Source: an uncultured Clostridia bacterium (GTDB taxonomy: Bacteria; Bacillota; Clostridia; Oscillospirales; Ruminococcaceae). Taken from it: DNA of 64,000 nucleotides. The stretch lies in NCBI GenBank assembly GCA_947168885.1, contig CAMVNQ010000001.1, forward strand, positions 434,001 to 498,000, given 5' to 3'. This document shows, piece by piece, positions 16,601 to 25,497 of this stretch (its first letter is position 1; every line of letters starts with the position of its first letter). The notes under the pieces are model-generated. The model saw nothing but the letters and a program-made list of their open reading frames with translations. It made no database searches and was not told the DNA's origin. The position numbers were made by a program, and so were the translations under genes.

Positions 16601-17503
16601 ATGATAACAGTTGAAAAAGGAAACAAAGAGCTATACTTTCTGCATTTTGTCGGATATACAACGGTATTTACCGACAGATGTGCGAACGATGCCGCATCGG
16701 GCGGAAGAATACTGCTTGCGTATATTGACGGTTTTCCTGCCGGGTATTTGCTTACGGTGTGCGAACGCGGAGGCGAGGGAATAAGACACATTTTCACGAA
16801 ACCGGAGTTTCGCGGTCAGGGAGTTATGCAGGCTTTGGTTAGGTATGCCGCCGAAACAACAGAGACGTTTCTCGCGGTGGGGATGTCCGAAGCCCACGCG
16901 TTTGCGCCTGTAATGGAACACGTTTTCGGAAAGCTCGGATTCAGACGCCGTGTCGGAAGAAATATTTACCGCTGTGATTCCGAGGATATCTGGGAACGCT
17001 GGGACGAGTTCATGGCGAAGACGGGCAACCGTCTCTGCGATACACTCCGCCGCCAGGGATACAACGCGATCACGCTGACGGATGCACCGGAAAGTCTTAT
17101 CCAACAATTCCGCAGAGCACCGGTCAGCGAATACAGATGCGAGCAGAACCACCGTCACCTGATCCTTCCGGGCGCGGAGATAACGCCGGAGATAAGTGTG
17201 ATGTGCGAACTTAAGGGGCGGCTTGCGGCTTATGTTTTTGCATATATGCCGGACAGTATAAGCGCAATATACAAGACGCTCTCGTCCTCGGCGGCATTGC
17301 AGGGCGGCGGCGTGATATTTCTTGCGATAGCGGGATCGTTACAGAGAGCACGTGAACATGGTGTGAAACGTCTTGTGTTCACAATGGAGAGCGTGGGAAA
17401 AAGCGCAAATGCTTTCCGTGAAAAGGTGCTTTCCGTGATCGTGTCGAAGCAAAGCAGATCTGTCAGCTTTATATACGAACCGGACAAAAAAGATAATGCA
17501 TAG
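16601..17503 (+). CDS. GNAT-family acetyltransferase
   Basis: The 300-residue product has an N-terminal GNAT domain: the acetyl-CoA pyrophosphate loop reads FRGQGVMQALVRYA near residues 67-80, preceded by the strand IRHIFTKPEF. The C-terminal half (about 150-300) resembles a second, degenerate GNAT-like fold with no clear CoA loop. A GGAG site is 7 nt upstream. It follows the ACP/ketosynthase genes after 247 bp, so a shared role is possible but not shown. Confidence 0.75.
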   Translation: MITVEKGNKELYFLHFVGYTTVFTDRCANDAASGGRILLAYIDGFPAGYLLTVCERGGEGIRHIFTKPEFRGQGVMQALVRYAAETTETFLAVGMSEAHAFAPVMEHVFGKLGFRRRVGRNIYRCDSEDIWERWDEFMAKTGNRLCDTLRRQGYNAITLTDAPESLIQQFRRAPVSEYRCEQNHRHLILPGAEITPEISVMCELKGRLAAYVFAYMPDSISAIYKTLSSSAALQGGGVIFLAIAGSLQRAREHGVKRLVFTMESVGKSANAFREKVLSVIVSKQSRSVSFIYEPDKKDNA

Positions 17504-17581
17504 ACTGACATAGGCTTTGTCGTTTTACGATACGCAAGGGTGGCAATAAGAAGGGCTATATCTTAGCTCACACAAGATGCT

Positions 17582-17890
17582 CTGGATAAGGTCAGGGAAG
17601 CATGGCGCAAGCTGAATGAATGCGTATGCTGTTGTGTTGCAGAACAACATCTATCAGCTCGACGAGATACGTGAAATGGAAGATCTTCCGCCTTTGGATT
17701 TCAATTTCATCAAGCTCGGACTTTATGCCGTTCTCGTGGATACTAAGACGGCGACGAAGACGAATATCTTGATAAAGCTATTTCTTATATCAAGGAGCAT
17801 AAAAATGCCGCTGTTAGAGAAATTGGACAGTATTTGGAATCATTACAGTCCAAAATCGAAATAGTAGATGATATAGAAGAATCAGCCTGA
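17582..17890 (+). pseudogene. Phage portal-like gene remnant, frameshifted
   Basis: Three short segments lie in different frames: LDKVREAWRKLNE (from 17582), then an 82-codon frame from 17616 containing YQLDEIREMEDLPPLDFNF and IKLGLYAVLVDTKT, and then DEDEYLDKAISYIKEHKN (from about 17754) to a TGA at 17890. The middle part resembles the C-terminal part of phage portal proteins of gut Firmicutes. The breaks show it is decayed. Confidence 0.5.
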
Positions 17891-17965
17891 CCAAACAACA
17901 GAATACCACAAATACTGTTTTGCATGCGAATGCAGAGCGGTATTTTTTATGCCTTGAGGTGAACA

Positions 17966-18277
17966 ATGGCAGATTTCGTGGAAATGGATCACGCCGCTAT
18001 GCTCCGGCAGATAGCAGAGCTTGACAAAACGCTCGCAAATCTCGAAAAGAGTGTGAGCGGTGAAATAATGGATACTGTCCTGCATGAAGCCGCAGAACAG
18101 TTGAAAGACGAACAGGCTCGCATACTTTCCGGTGCTCCTTCGGACGGAATCTGTTCCCTTGCGAAGGAACCCACAGCTTTCCGTCATATTAAAAAACTCC
18201 CCGATCGCCGTTTAATTCCGGCAACCGGGGTTGTTTTTGCTTATCAGCCGCTTACTGTAAGCGACACATTGTCGTAA
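17966..18277 (+). pseudogene. Truncated phage HK97-gp10-like protein
   Basis: The frame starts MADFVEMDHAAMLRQIAE behind GAGGTG and continues through a helical region with EAAEQLKDEQARILSGAP, the pattern of head-tail joining proteins of the HK97 gp10 type. After about residue 65 the similarity stops, and the frame runs through the terminator of the opposite-strand gene into its 3' end. It is the remains of a phage gene next to a portal remnant. Confidence 0.45.
18193..18238 (-). terminator. Terminator of the large surface-protein gene
   Basis: On the minus strand CCCCGGTTGCCG pairs with CGGCGATCGGGG (two mismatches) and is followed by AGTTTTTT. It lies right after the stop codon at 18244. 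Confidence 0.75.
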
Positions 18278-21200
18278 TACGAATCCGACTCAGAGCCGGT
18301 CTTGTAGTAGGAATAAAGCGAAACTCTCGCAGTGACTGCGCCGTTTGGAACTGTAGCGGAAACGCTCATATTATGCCATGTCGTGTTGCCGTGATCCTTT
18401 GCCGATGAGGCGGAATCTATAACACTTCCGCTCGCGTTGAGGAATTCGATCTTCAGCATACTTTCATCGGAGTGTCCGCCTGCATATGCTCTGTTCTGCG
18501 CGGAAAGAGTCGCTTTTTTGCCGACATATCCGCTCACATCGACATCCTGATACATACGCGTGCCGTTATCGCCTGTAAAGTCCTTCGTGTAGAAGAAATT
18601 GCCGTCAAGCGCGGTCACGCCGTCATACGAATCCGCGGCCGCCCACTTCCCGTCCGGAGCCGTCCAGCCATTAAGTCCGTTTGAAGCGTTTCCGTTGGTG
18701 AGCAGGTTCCCTGAGGAACCTGCGGACGAGCCGCCGGAGCTGCCGGAATTTGCGGAATCATATCTGAATCCGAGAACCTCCACAGTATCTTCCTGCTCGG
18801 TAACGGTTCCCGAGAATATCTCTTCCTCGTTGCCGACCTGAACACGCACTATCCAGTTCGTGGACTGTCCGGGCGTTCTGTCCTCATAGTTATAGACATA
18901 TACCCAGTATTCGCCGCTCACTGGCTCAGGGAAATATACGTTCTCTATCGGGTGATCCTTAATATTCTGTGCGTTGTTCGCGTCGATGTCGAGAGTTCCA
19001 CCCTGCGCAGATTTGTTGCCGTGCCATATCTCGGAGCCGTCGGGCGTGAATACATGAAGGTCGAGATCGTCCTTTGAATCCCACATCAGTGTAATTGTTA
19101 TCTCGCCGCTTCCGGCACCCTGGCTGTTGCGCTGATCGTTGATGCCGGATTCTGTAAGTCCGCCGCCTGTATTTCCTGTGCTTCCGTCGTTGGTTCCGCC
19201 AGAAGACGCATCTCCGGATATAAATCCGGCCGCATTGCCGGCACCGGAGGGCATGGATCCGCTCACCCATTCGTAAGTGTAGCAAACGGTCATGCCGTTG
19301 CTGTTTATCCTTATGTTGATGATCGTGTCATTTTCGTCCGTGAGGTCGTCCGGTTTATTCGGGAAGTCGGCTTTTACCGTCATAGTACCCTCGGGCGGAC
19401 GATCCGTTCTCCAGTTATTCGGCGAGTATGCGTCAAGATCGTCCTCGCCGCTGTCATCAACAAAGTCTCTGCCATTCACATAGTATGAGTTTTCAACGGT
19501 ATGTGGACCGTGCCAGAAATCGGCACTTATGCCGGATTCGAAACTTCCCAAGCCGGTATCCGAAGCTTTGTTTGTGAATGAGAGAGCCGCCGTTTCTCCT
19601 GCCGCATATGCGGTCTTGGGGAATGTGGATGTCGTTATGCCGGTGCTGGTGCCGCTGCGGATTTCGCCGTAGTATTTGTAGCTGAACTTATCATAATACT
19701 TGAACTGTAATCCGGAGGCGGTCTCTGTTATAGAACGGTCGGTAGTTTCACCCATACCTTCGGTTACAATGCGGCTACCGGCCCCGTCGATATTTGTGGT
19801 CGTTATTCCGTCTTCAGAGGTTGCCTTTACATACGGTGATACTTTTGTAAGCTTCCAGTATCCGCCAGCGTCTGTCGATGAAGGCTCGGTACCGGTCACG
19901 GGTTCGGTCGTCACTGCCGGAGTTGTACCGCCGCTGTTCCCGGAATTGCTGTCATTGCCGCCGGTCGGACTTACAACACGTGTTCCGTCGCCGTACTCGT
20001 CATACTCGCAGTAGAAGCCGGACTGATAGTTGCCCACATCCTCGTTGTCAAGGTCGTTCCACGTCATATCCGTCCAGAGGTGACCGCACCATTCGATGCC
20101 GCCCTGATCGTTTGGTTCTCCGGACTTCCATTTCATGTAGCCGCCGAAGGGCTCACCCGTTACCCAGCTCCAGCCGCCGTTGTCGCCGTAAGCACCTATC
20201 CAGCCCGTAGTACCCGGGAATGTGCTTTCGATGAACGCCTGCTCCTCGGCGGAAGTGATCGTAACAAGATGTCCGCCCATGGACTGGCAGTACGATCTCG
20301 CTTCCGTCCATGTGATATCCGCGCCCTCATAGTATTCGTAGCGATGACCGCCAAACTCTCCCTGCGGAGTTTCGATCGCGCCGTTATAGTCGAATTCGTA
20401 TATCGGGATCTCCGTGCCTGTGGTGTCGATAGTCCCTGTGAATTCGCGTACTTCACCGTCAATGTTTACGCGAACGATGTAGGAGGCGCTGTCGTCACTT
20501 CTGTCGGCGTATTGTTTCAGCCATACCTTGTAGTGTCCGTTCTTCGGATTGTCAAAGTAGATGTTCTCAACGGGGTCGAGTATGCGCTGACCGCCCGCGT
20601 TCGCGTCAACATCGAGACGTCCTCCGCCCGCAGTCTTGTTGCTGTAATAGATGTGTGCGTCCTCAGGCGCGAGAATATGTAGGTCAACGTCGTCATATCT
20701 GTTCCACATCGTGGAAACAGTTATCTTGCCTGTTCTTGCTCCGCGCTCGATAAGCGTTCCGCCCATCGTGCTTCCGTCGGGAGGCGGCGGGAGAGTGCTT
20801 TCGGTGCCGTGTCCGCCGTAATCGAACTCGAACACGAATACCTCGGTGCCGCTGTTGTCAATGTCGCCCTCGAACATCTGCTCGTTGTTTCCGACCTTGA
20901 CCTTGACGTACCAGTGCGTTGTGCTTCCGCTCGTCCTGTCGTAGAAGTCGCGCAGATATATCTTGTAGTGACCATTTTCGGGGTCGGGGAAATAGATATT
21001 CTCGACGGCTATATCTTCCGCGAGATCATCGTCGCGCGCGTTCATATCAACATCGAGAGTACCGCCCTGTGCGGTCTTGTTGCGGTAGTAGATACGGCTT
21101 CCGTCCGGTGTTATCATGTGCAGATCAAGGTCGTCGTGTGTCCGCCACGCAAGAGTAACGGTTATAGGACCGACGCCCGCGCCGAGACTGCCGGTAACGT

Positions 21201-22848
21201 TCGTGATATCACTGCCAGATATAGGGGGCTGGGAATTACCGCCGCCGTCATTATTATTGTTATTATTATTGCCGCCGTTGTTATTGTTATTTGTCGTATC
21301 GGTTATATGACCCGATGTTTCTCTTATCCTTAGCGGGTTTGTCGGAGGAACAAAGTCGGTTATGGGACCCCTGTTATTCTCGGGAGGATTGTTATTGTTG
21401 CCCGTGTTCTGTACGACGGGCGGGTCGGTGACAGAGCCCTCGCCCTTGTTTCCGCGTGTTATGGTGAAGCCGCCGACGCGGTCTATCTTAAACCACGAGA
21501 AGAAGCTCGTCGCGTGGAAGGTGATGCCGTTCTCGCCGGGGTTTTCGGGGTATGTATTCATCGAGATCGAACGGCTGCCCTCGGAGGGGTGATAGTCCGG
21601 GAACTGATCCTGATTGAAGGTCAGACCGCAGGTAGTTCCGTAAACTATGCAGCTTCCGCCGCTGCCGACATCAACGAGAATATCGGTGTTGCTCACTGCA
21701 AGAGTTCCACCCTTTATAGACTGTGATAGCGTATGTACGCTGTGAGTGCCGTTCGGTATCTGAGTGAACGCGCCGGAGGTTATCTCGCCGGAAACGTAGA
21801 ACTGCGTTGTGAAAGTTCCAGCCATTGTGCTTACCGCGCTGTTCCATTCCTGTACGGGCGTGGTGCGTCCGCTGTAGATGCTGCGCAGGTTCATTACTGC
21901 GTTATAGCCGTTCTGCGAATCGGAAAGTATCTGTACTCCGAGTGTCGAACACTGCTCAACGCTGTCCGCGGGCGAAGCAGCCTCAGACACTTCTGTGGTT
22001 ATATCGCCCTCGTTTGCCGCAGACGCTTTGACCGAGAACGGGAAAAGGACATCCACAAGATCGGGGGCTGCGTATGTCGCGCTGATCTTTGAGCTTATGC
22101 CCCTGGTGCTCTTTATTTTATCGTCCTTTGCGAGCTCCTCGGACATAGAGATCATATTGTTCGAGACTTCCTCGGTCGCTTTCCACGCGTCAAGGCACTG
22201 ATCGAACCGGCTGTTTATCGTATCCGGGTCTGCGGACGCGAGATCGGTCTCAAGAAGCTCCTCGGTCAGAAGTCTTGCGTACGAATAGCTTTGCGTACCG
22301 AGCTTGGTCATCTCACAAAGCTTTGAAAAGCTCGCTTCAAGCTGCTCACCGAGCGGGCTCTTTTTGCTTCCGAAGGGATTGAAAATGAGCACGACAACGA
22401 GTGCAATCGCGAGAAATACCGCGATTATCGTGATTATCAGCGGGTATTTGCTTTTCTTCTGCTTGACTGCCACTCCCGCGGGCTGCATTGCCGGCTGTGT
22501 GTACATAGGCTGCTGATACTGTGGCTGAACAGGTTGTTGATACTGCTGCATCGGAGGCGGCGGTGTCGGCTGCTGATACTGCGGCTGCACAGGCTGCTGA
22601 TACTGCTGCATCGGAGGCGGCGGTGTCGGCTGCTGATACTGCGGCTGCGCAGGCTGAGCTTGTTCGGCTGCGTTCACCTTCGCTCCGCATTTGTTGCAGA
22701 ACGCGTCACCGGGATTTATCGGCGAACCGCAGTTTGCACAGAAGCTGCCGGGGGTCGGTGCATCAGCCGGGACTGCTGTTCCGCAAACCGAACAGAATGC
22801 CGAACCGTCTGGTATCTGACTGCCGCATTTTGAACATATCTTACTCAT
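18244..22848 (-). CDS. Very large zinc-ribbon, membrane-anchored protein with three DUF2135-like repeats and a C-type lectin domain
   Basis: The 1534 residues read in order: two zinc ribbons (CSKCGSQIPDGSAFCSVCG and a second CxxC pair, residues 5-56); a Pro/Gln repeat (64-125); one membrane helix (about 135-158); a soluble region to 510; an Asn-rich linker (about 519-540); a DUF2135/YfaP-like repeat (about 553-678) with DDLDLHMITPDG; a second (703-819) with DDVDLHILAPED; a C-type lectin domain (833-953) with WIGAYGDNGGWSWVTGEP; a third repeat (1241-1361); and a C-terminal carbohydrate-binding-like domain (1379-1533). The zinc ribbons should be cytoplasmic and the rest outside. A glycan-binding surface role is inferred. 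Confidence 0.85.
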   Translation of the reverse strand: MSKICSKCGSQIPDGSAFCSVCGTAVPADAPTPGSFCANCGSPINPGDAFCNKCGAKVNAAEQAQPAQPQYQQPTPPPPMQQYQQPVQPQYQQPTPPPPMQQYQQPVQPQYQQPMYTQPAMQPAGVAVKQKKSKYPLIITIIAVFLAIALVVVLIFNPFGSKKSPLGEQLEASFSKLCEMTKLGTQSYSYARLLTEELLETDLASADPDTINSRFDQCLDAWKATEEVSNNMISMSEELAKDDKIKSTRGISSKISATYAAPDLVDVLFPFSVKASAANEGDITTEVSEAASPADSVEQCSTLGVQILSDSQNGYNAVMNLRSIYSGRTTPVQEWNSAVSTMAGTFTTQFYVSGEITSGAFTQIPNGTHSVHTLSQSIKGGTLAVSNTDILVDVGSGGSCIVYGTTCGLTFNQDQFPDYHPSEGSRSISMNTYPENPGENGITFHATSFFSWFKIDRVGGFTITRGNKGEGSVTDPPVVQNTGNNNNPPENNRGPITDFVPPTNPLRIRETSGHITDTTNNNNNGGNNNNNNNDGGGNSQPPISGSDITNVTGSLGAGVGPITVTLAWRTHDDLDLHMITPDGSRIYYRNKTAQGGTLDVDMNARDDDLAEDIAVENIYFPDPENGHYKIYLRDFYDRTSGSTTHWYVKVKVGNNEQMFEGDIDNSGTEVFVFEFDYGGHGTESTLPPPPDGSTMGGTLIERGARTGKITVSTMWNRYDDVDLHILAPEDAHIYYSNKTAGGGRLDVDANAGGQRILDPVENIYFDNPKNGHYKVWLKQYADRSDDSASYIVRVNIDGEVREFTGTIDTTGTEIPIYEFDYNGAIETPQGEFGGHRYEYYEGADITWTEARSYCQSMGGHLVTITSAEEQAFIESTFPGTTGWIGAYGDNGGWSWVTGEPFGGYMKWKSGEPNDQGGIEWCGHLWTDMTWNDLDNEDVGNYQSGFYCEYDEYGDGTRVVSPTGGNDSNSGNSGGTTPAVTTEPVTGTEPSSTDAGGYWKLTKVSPYVKATSEDGITTTNIDGAGSRIVTEGMGETTDRSITETASGLQFKYYDKFSYKYYGEIRSGTSTGITTSTFPKTAYAAGETAALSFTNKASDTGLGSFESGISADFWHGPHTVENSYYVNGRDFVDDSGEDDLDAYSPNNWRTDRPPEGTMTVKADFPNKPDDLTDENDTIINIRINSNGMTVCYTYEWVSGSMPSGAGNAAGFISGDASSGGTNDGSTGNTGGGLTESGINDQRNSQGAGSGEITITLMWDSKDDLDLHVFTPDGSEIWHGNKSAQGGTLDIDANNAQNIKDHPIENVYFPEPVSGEYWVYVYNYEDRTPGQSTNWIVRVQVGNEEEIFSGTVTEQEDTVEVLGFRYDSANSGSSGGSSAGSSGNLLTNGNASNGLNGWTAPDGKWAAADSYDGVTALDGNFFYTKDFTGDNGTRMYQDVDVSGYVGKKATLSAQNRAYAGGHSDESMLKIEFLNASGSVIDSASSAKDHGNTTWHNMSVSATVPNGAVTARVSLYSYYKTGSESDSYYDNVSLTVSG
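22510..22656. repeat. 60-bp tandem repeat inside the surface-protein gene
   Basis: Two full copies and one partial copy of an exact 60-bp period encode the 20-residue Pro/Gln unit between the zinc ribbons and the membrane helix. Copy number could vary between strains by slippage. Confidence 0.85.
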
Positions 22849-22917
22849 AGGCTGTTCTCCTTTTCATAGGATCATTTTGCATATATAAGTGATTGGGGTA
22901 TAATGAACTTATCGACT

Positions 22918-24309
22918 TTACGCGGTCATTTTCTGACCGAAGCTGCGTGCGTATAAAGAAAATATCTGTATAAGGTAATTATGCTTCAATACAAATGAGC
23001 ATTGAGGCGCCGATGTCCTGAATACCACGACTTCCTTGTATGAGATGTATATCCTGACATCTCCGCAATCGAAGACTTCGTACTCCTTACTCGGCTTGAA
23101 CAGTCCGCGCTCGAACGTCACAAGCGGTTTTACGCTGTGTGTGAGTTTTTCGTATGAACGCCGGATATGACCGATATACTCACCGTCGGAACTGTAGCGG
23201 TAAACACAGTCGCGTTCCGTGCCGACGGTACAGAAGCCGTCAATGCATTCTTCCCCGCTTATGAACACCGTGTGACAGAATCGGCTGCCGCTCGTGTCGG
23301 GGCGGTAATACGATTCTATAAGTCCTGTCATATACAGCGGGAGCCAGCTGCGCAGCGCGAAAAGCATTTCCGACGGGTCCCGGTCGATATTGTGTATTAT
23401 CTTTATCTTAACGCCGTTTTTCAGGCATTCCCGCATTAGTGACTGCCATTTCGGTATAAAACGTGCCTGCTGCATCCACTCCATGCTCTGGTCGGAGTAG
23501 AGGAGCAGCTCCGAGCCCGGATTTTTTGCTGCGTTCCCGAGAAAACGGATGACTGCACGCTGTAACCCGCTCGTTCCGGTGTAGAACACCGTTTTTTCGG
23601 ACAGGATATCGGCTTTTGCCACAGTATTGAACTCCGGGATCAATACAGACGGCGGTGAGGGCGATGTGATCTGTCTTATGATGCTCGCGGCGGCCTTGTT
23701 TCCGGCATCGTCGTTCTTCCCTATAAGCCAGTCCCTTATCATAAGCGACGTGCTTTCATCGGAAAGGTCGCTTTCCCGAACGCCGAGCAATTCCGCGACA
23801 GAACCGAGATTGCCGGTATTACGGGCGTGCCTGTACAGGAATCCGCAAATGCTCACCAGATATTTCGACCTGCGCGTCGGTATCTTTCCGCCGCTGCAAT
23901 ACGTATCGAGCAGCGTGGTGGCAGTGCCGATGCCCGCGCATATCTCGGAAACGCTCACACCGACAGTGCTTATGAGATCGTTGAGTCTTTGCGTGAATTT
24001 CTCGGTATGGGCATCGAGAACGAGTACATCTTCATAAAGCCAGTCGAGCAGAGCTTTTCTGATATTCTTCTCACCTATCGCCGGAGAGCAGCCTACCGTT
24101 TCGCACAGGACATCGAGCTTTCCGTTCGCTTCGCAAAAGCCGTATATCCCGTAACCGAGCTTGTGCGCGGTCGAGCTTTGCCTTGCAGGCACACGGCTTC
24201 CGTTGGTGAGCTTGCCGATGTTCGGAGCCGCCATTCCCGCATACTCCGATATCTTCACGTTTGTCCCGCCGACAGCTTTTATCACGGTTTTCAGCCTGTC
24301 TTTGAGCAT
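22918..24309 (-). CDS. Putative regulator with two copies of a helix-turn-helix-like module
   Basis: The 463-residue product starts MLKDRLKTVIKAVGG behind AAGGAGGG; longer starts have no ribosome site. Residues 1-65 and about 115-190 are related to each other: both run through a helical VSEI/VKISEYAG segment, a G(S/K)-(R/I)-P-(A/T)-R motif (NGSRVPARQS and SGGKIPTRRS), and a final L-C-E/E-L-L-G stretch, which suggests an XRE-like domain duplicated. The C-terminal half (about 210-450) includes VKIKIIHNIDRDPSEML and an aromatic-rich segment, a sensor-like domain I do not recognise by name. It sits just upstream of the large surface-protein gene. Confidence 0.6.
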   Translation of the reverse strand: MLKDRLKTVIKAVGGTNVKISEYAGMAAPNIGKLTNGSRVPARQSSTAHKLGYGIYGFCEANGKLDVLCETVGCSPAIGEKNIRKALLDWLYEDVLVLDAHTEKFTQRLNDLISTVGVSVSEICAGIGTATTLLDTYCSGGKIPTRRSKYLVSICGFLYRHARNTGNLGSVAELLGVRESDLSDESTSLMIRDWLIGKNDDAGNKAAASIIRQITSPSPPSVLIPEFNTVAKADILSEKTVFYTGTSGLQRAVIRFLGNAAKNPGSELLLYSDQSMEWMQQARFIPKWQSLMRECLKNGVKIKIIHNIDRDPSEMLFALRSWLPLYMTGLIESYYRPDTSGSRFCHTVFISGEECIDGFCTVGTERDCVYRYSSDGEYIGHIRRSYEKLTHSVKPLVTFERGLFKPSKEYEVFDCGDVRIYISYKEVVVFRTSAPQCSFVLKHNYLIQIFSLYARSFGQKMTA

Positions 24310-24622
24310 TGTTACCCTCCTTTTCGCCATTTTAATCATTATAGCACATTTTACAAGAAATATCAATACTTTTCCAATATTTTGGGTATTTTATCAATGG
24401 AGATGCCGGCCGTGCAATTTATCGGTATATTGGTGAGATTATATGTCGATTATCTGCTTGAACGGCAGATATGATGACATTTCCTCAATACACCTGACGA
24501 AAAGCGATATTGATCGGTATGTGCGGCTATATTGCAAAATATCTTCTTTGATCCTATACTTTTGCCGGGGCTCAAGCGATCTCTATAAAACTAACGGTTC
24601 CGACAAAAACGTGCAGCGGCGG

Positions 24623-25057
24623 TCAGGGTCTTGCGTCCTTTTCATTGATATCGGGCGATGCCGCTTCGCGTGCATCTCTCTCGGCTATCTGCTTGTTTAT
24701 AAACTCGATGTCTTTCTTTATTCTGAAGCTGTCGATCGGGTATGCCAGAACGAGAACAGCGCCGACATAGATAAACGCCATCCAGAAATTGCTCGGATAA
24801 AACCAGCCTGATATAAATCCAAACAGCATCACTATGCCGGTAATTGTGAAATATTTGACTGTATAGATCATTATTATCGGCAAAGAAATATACTCATCCA
24901 TAATATGGTTCGCCGACGATATTATCAGAGCCAGTACGAACAAACGGAGCACCAGCACCGTCTCGTCCGTGATGCCGGACCATATTATCGATATCGCGAA
25001 CACTGACAATATCATCAGTGCCGCCAATATACACGCGTCTTTCAGTATTTTTTTCAT
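24623..25057 (-). CDS. DUF3021-type membrane protein
   Basis: The 144-residue product has four membrane helices (about residues 9-27, 35-52, 60-85, 90-108) and a charged C-terminal tail. It overlaps the LytTR gene by 4 bp. Small four-helix DUF3021 proteins are regularly paired with stand-alone LytTR regulators and are thought to control them, possibly by sequestration at the membrane. Assignment rests on topology and neighbourhood. Confidence 0.75.
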   Translation of the reverse strand: MKKILKDACILAALMILSVFAISIIWSGITDETVLVLRLFVLALIISSANHIMDEYISLPIIMIYTVKYFTITGIVMLFGFISGWFYPSNFWMAFIYVGAVLVLAYPIDSFRIKKDIEFINKQIAERDAREAASPDINEKDARP

Positions 25058-25497
25058 GACAGATCTCTCCGGAAAACTTTTTTGATGTCCTGAAGATACT
25101 TCCTTGAAACTATGAGCATCTCGCCGTTGTCAAGGACCGCTTCAAGGCGGCTGTTCTTTACCTGCTTTATCTCTTTCAGATGATCGGTATTGATGATACA
25201 GGTCCTTGAAATCCTGACAAGATCCGTATCTGCGGTCATCTTTTCTATTTCCTGCATTGAAGCTTCAAGGCGGTAAACATCCTTTATCGTATAGATGAAC
25301 AGCTTACGGTCAACATTTTCGATATAATACACATCCGAGATTCCGATTTTCAGCTGCTTTCCGTCAACTCCGGCACTGAACCGGATATCTGTGGTCTCTA
25401 TCTTTCGTATAAGACCGGCTACGAAATCGTTATACTCGGGGTATTCTATTGTGACCGTAAGAGGTCTGTCCTTTACTTGTCTTGTTATGATCTGCAT
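25054..25497 (-). CDS. Stand-alone LytTR DNA-binding regulator
   Basis: The 147-residue product lacks a receiver domain. The C-terminal 100 residues are a LytTR domain: YYIENVDRKLFIYT, DLVRISRTCIINTDHL and the final MLIVSRKYLQDIKKVF. The upstream serine-hydrolase frame runs 68 bp into this gene. The ribosome site is poor, so translation may depend on the upstream gene. It is likely regulated by the DUF3021 partner encoded next. Confidence 0.85.
   Translation of the reverse strand: MQIITRQVKDRPLTVTIEYPEYNDFVAGLIRKIETTDIRFSAGVDGKQLKIGISDVYYIENVDRKLFIYTIKDVYRLEASMQEIEKMTADTDLVRISRTCIINTDHLKEIKQVKNSRLEAVLDNGEMLIVSRKYLQDIKKVFRRDLS

Noticed and set aside
22510-22656. CRISPR-like short repeats
   Set aside because: The 60-bp units are contiguous, without spacers, and encode a Pro/Gln repeat in frame.
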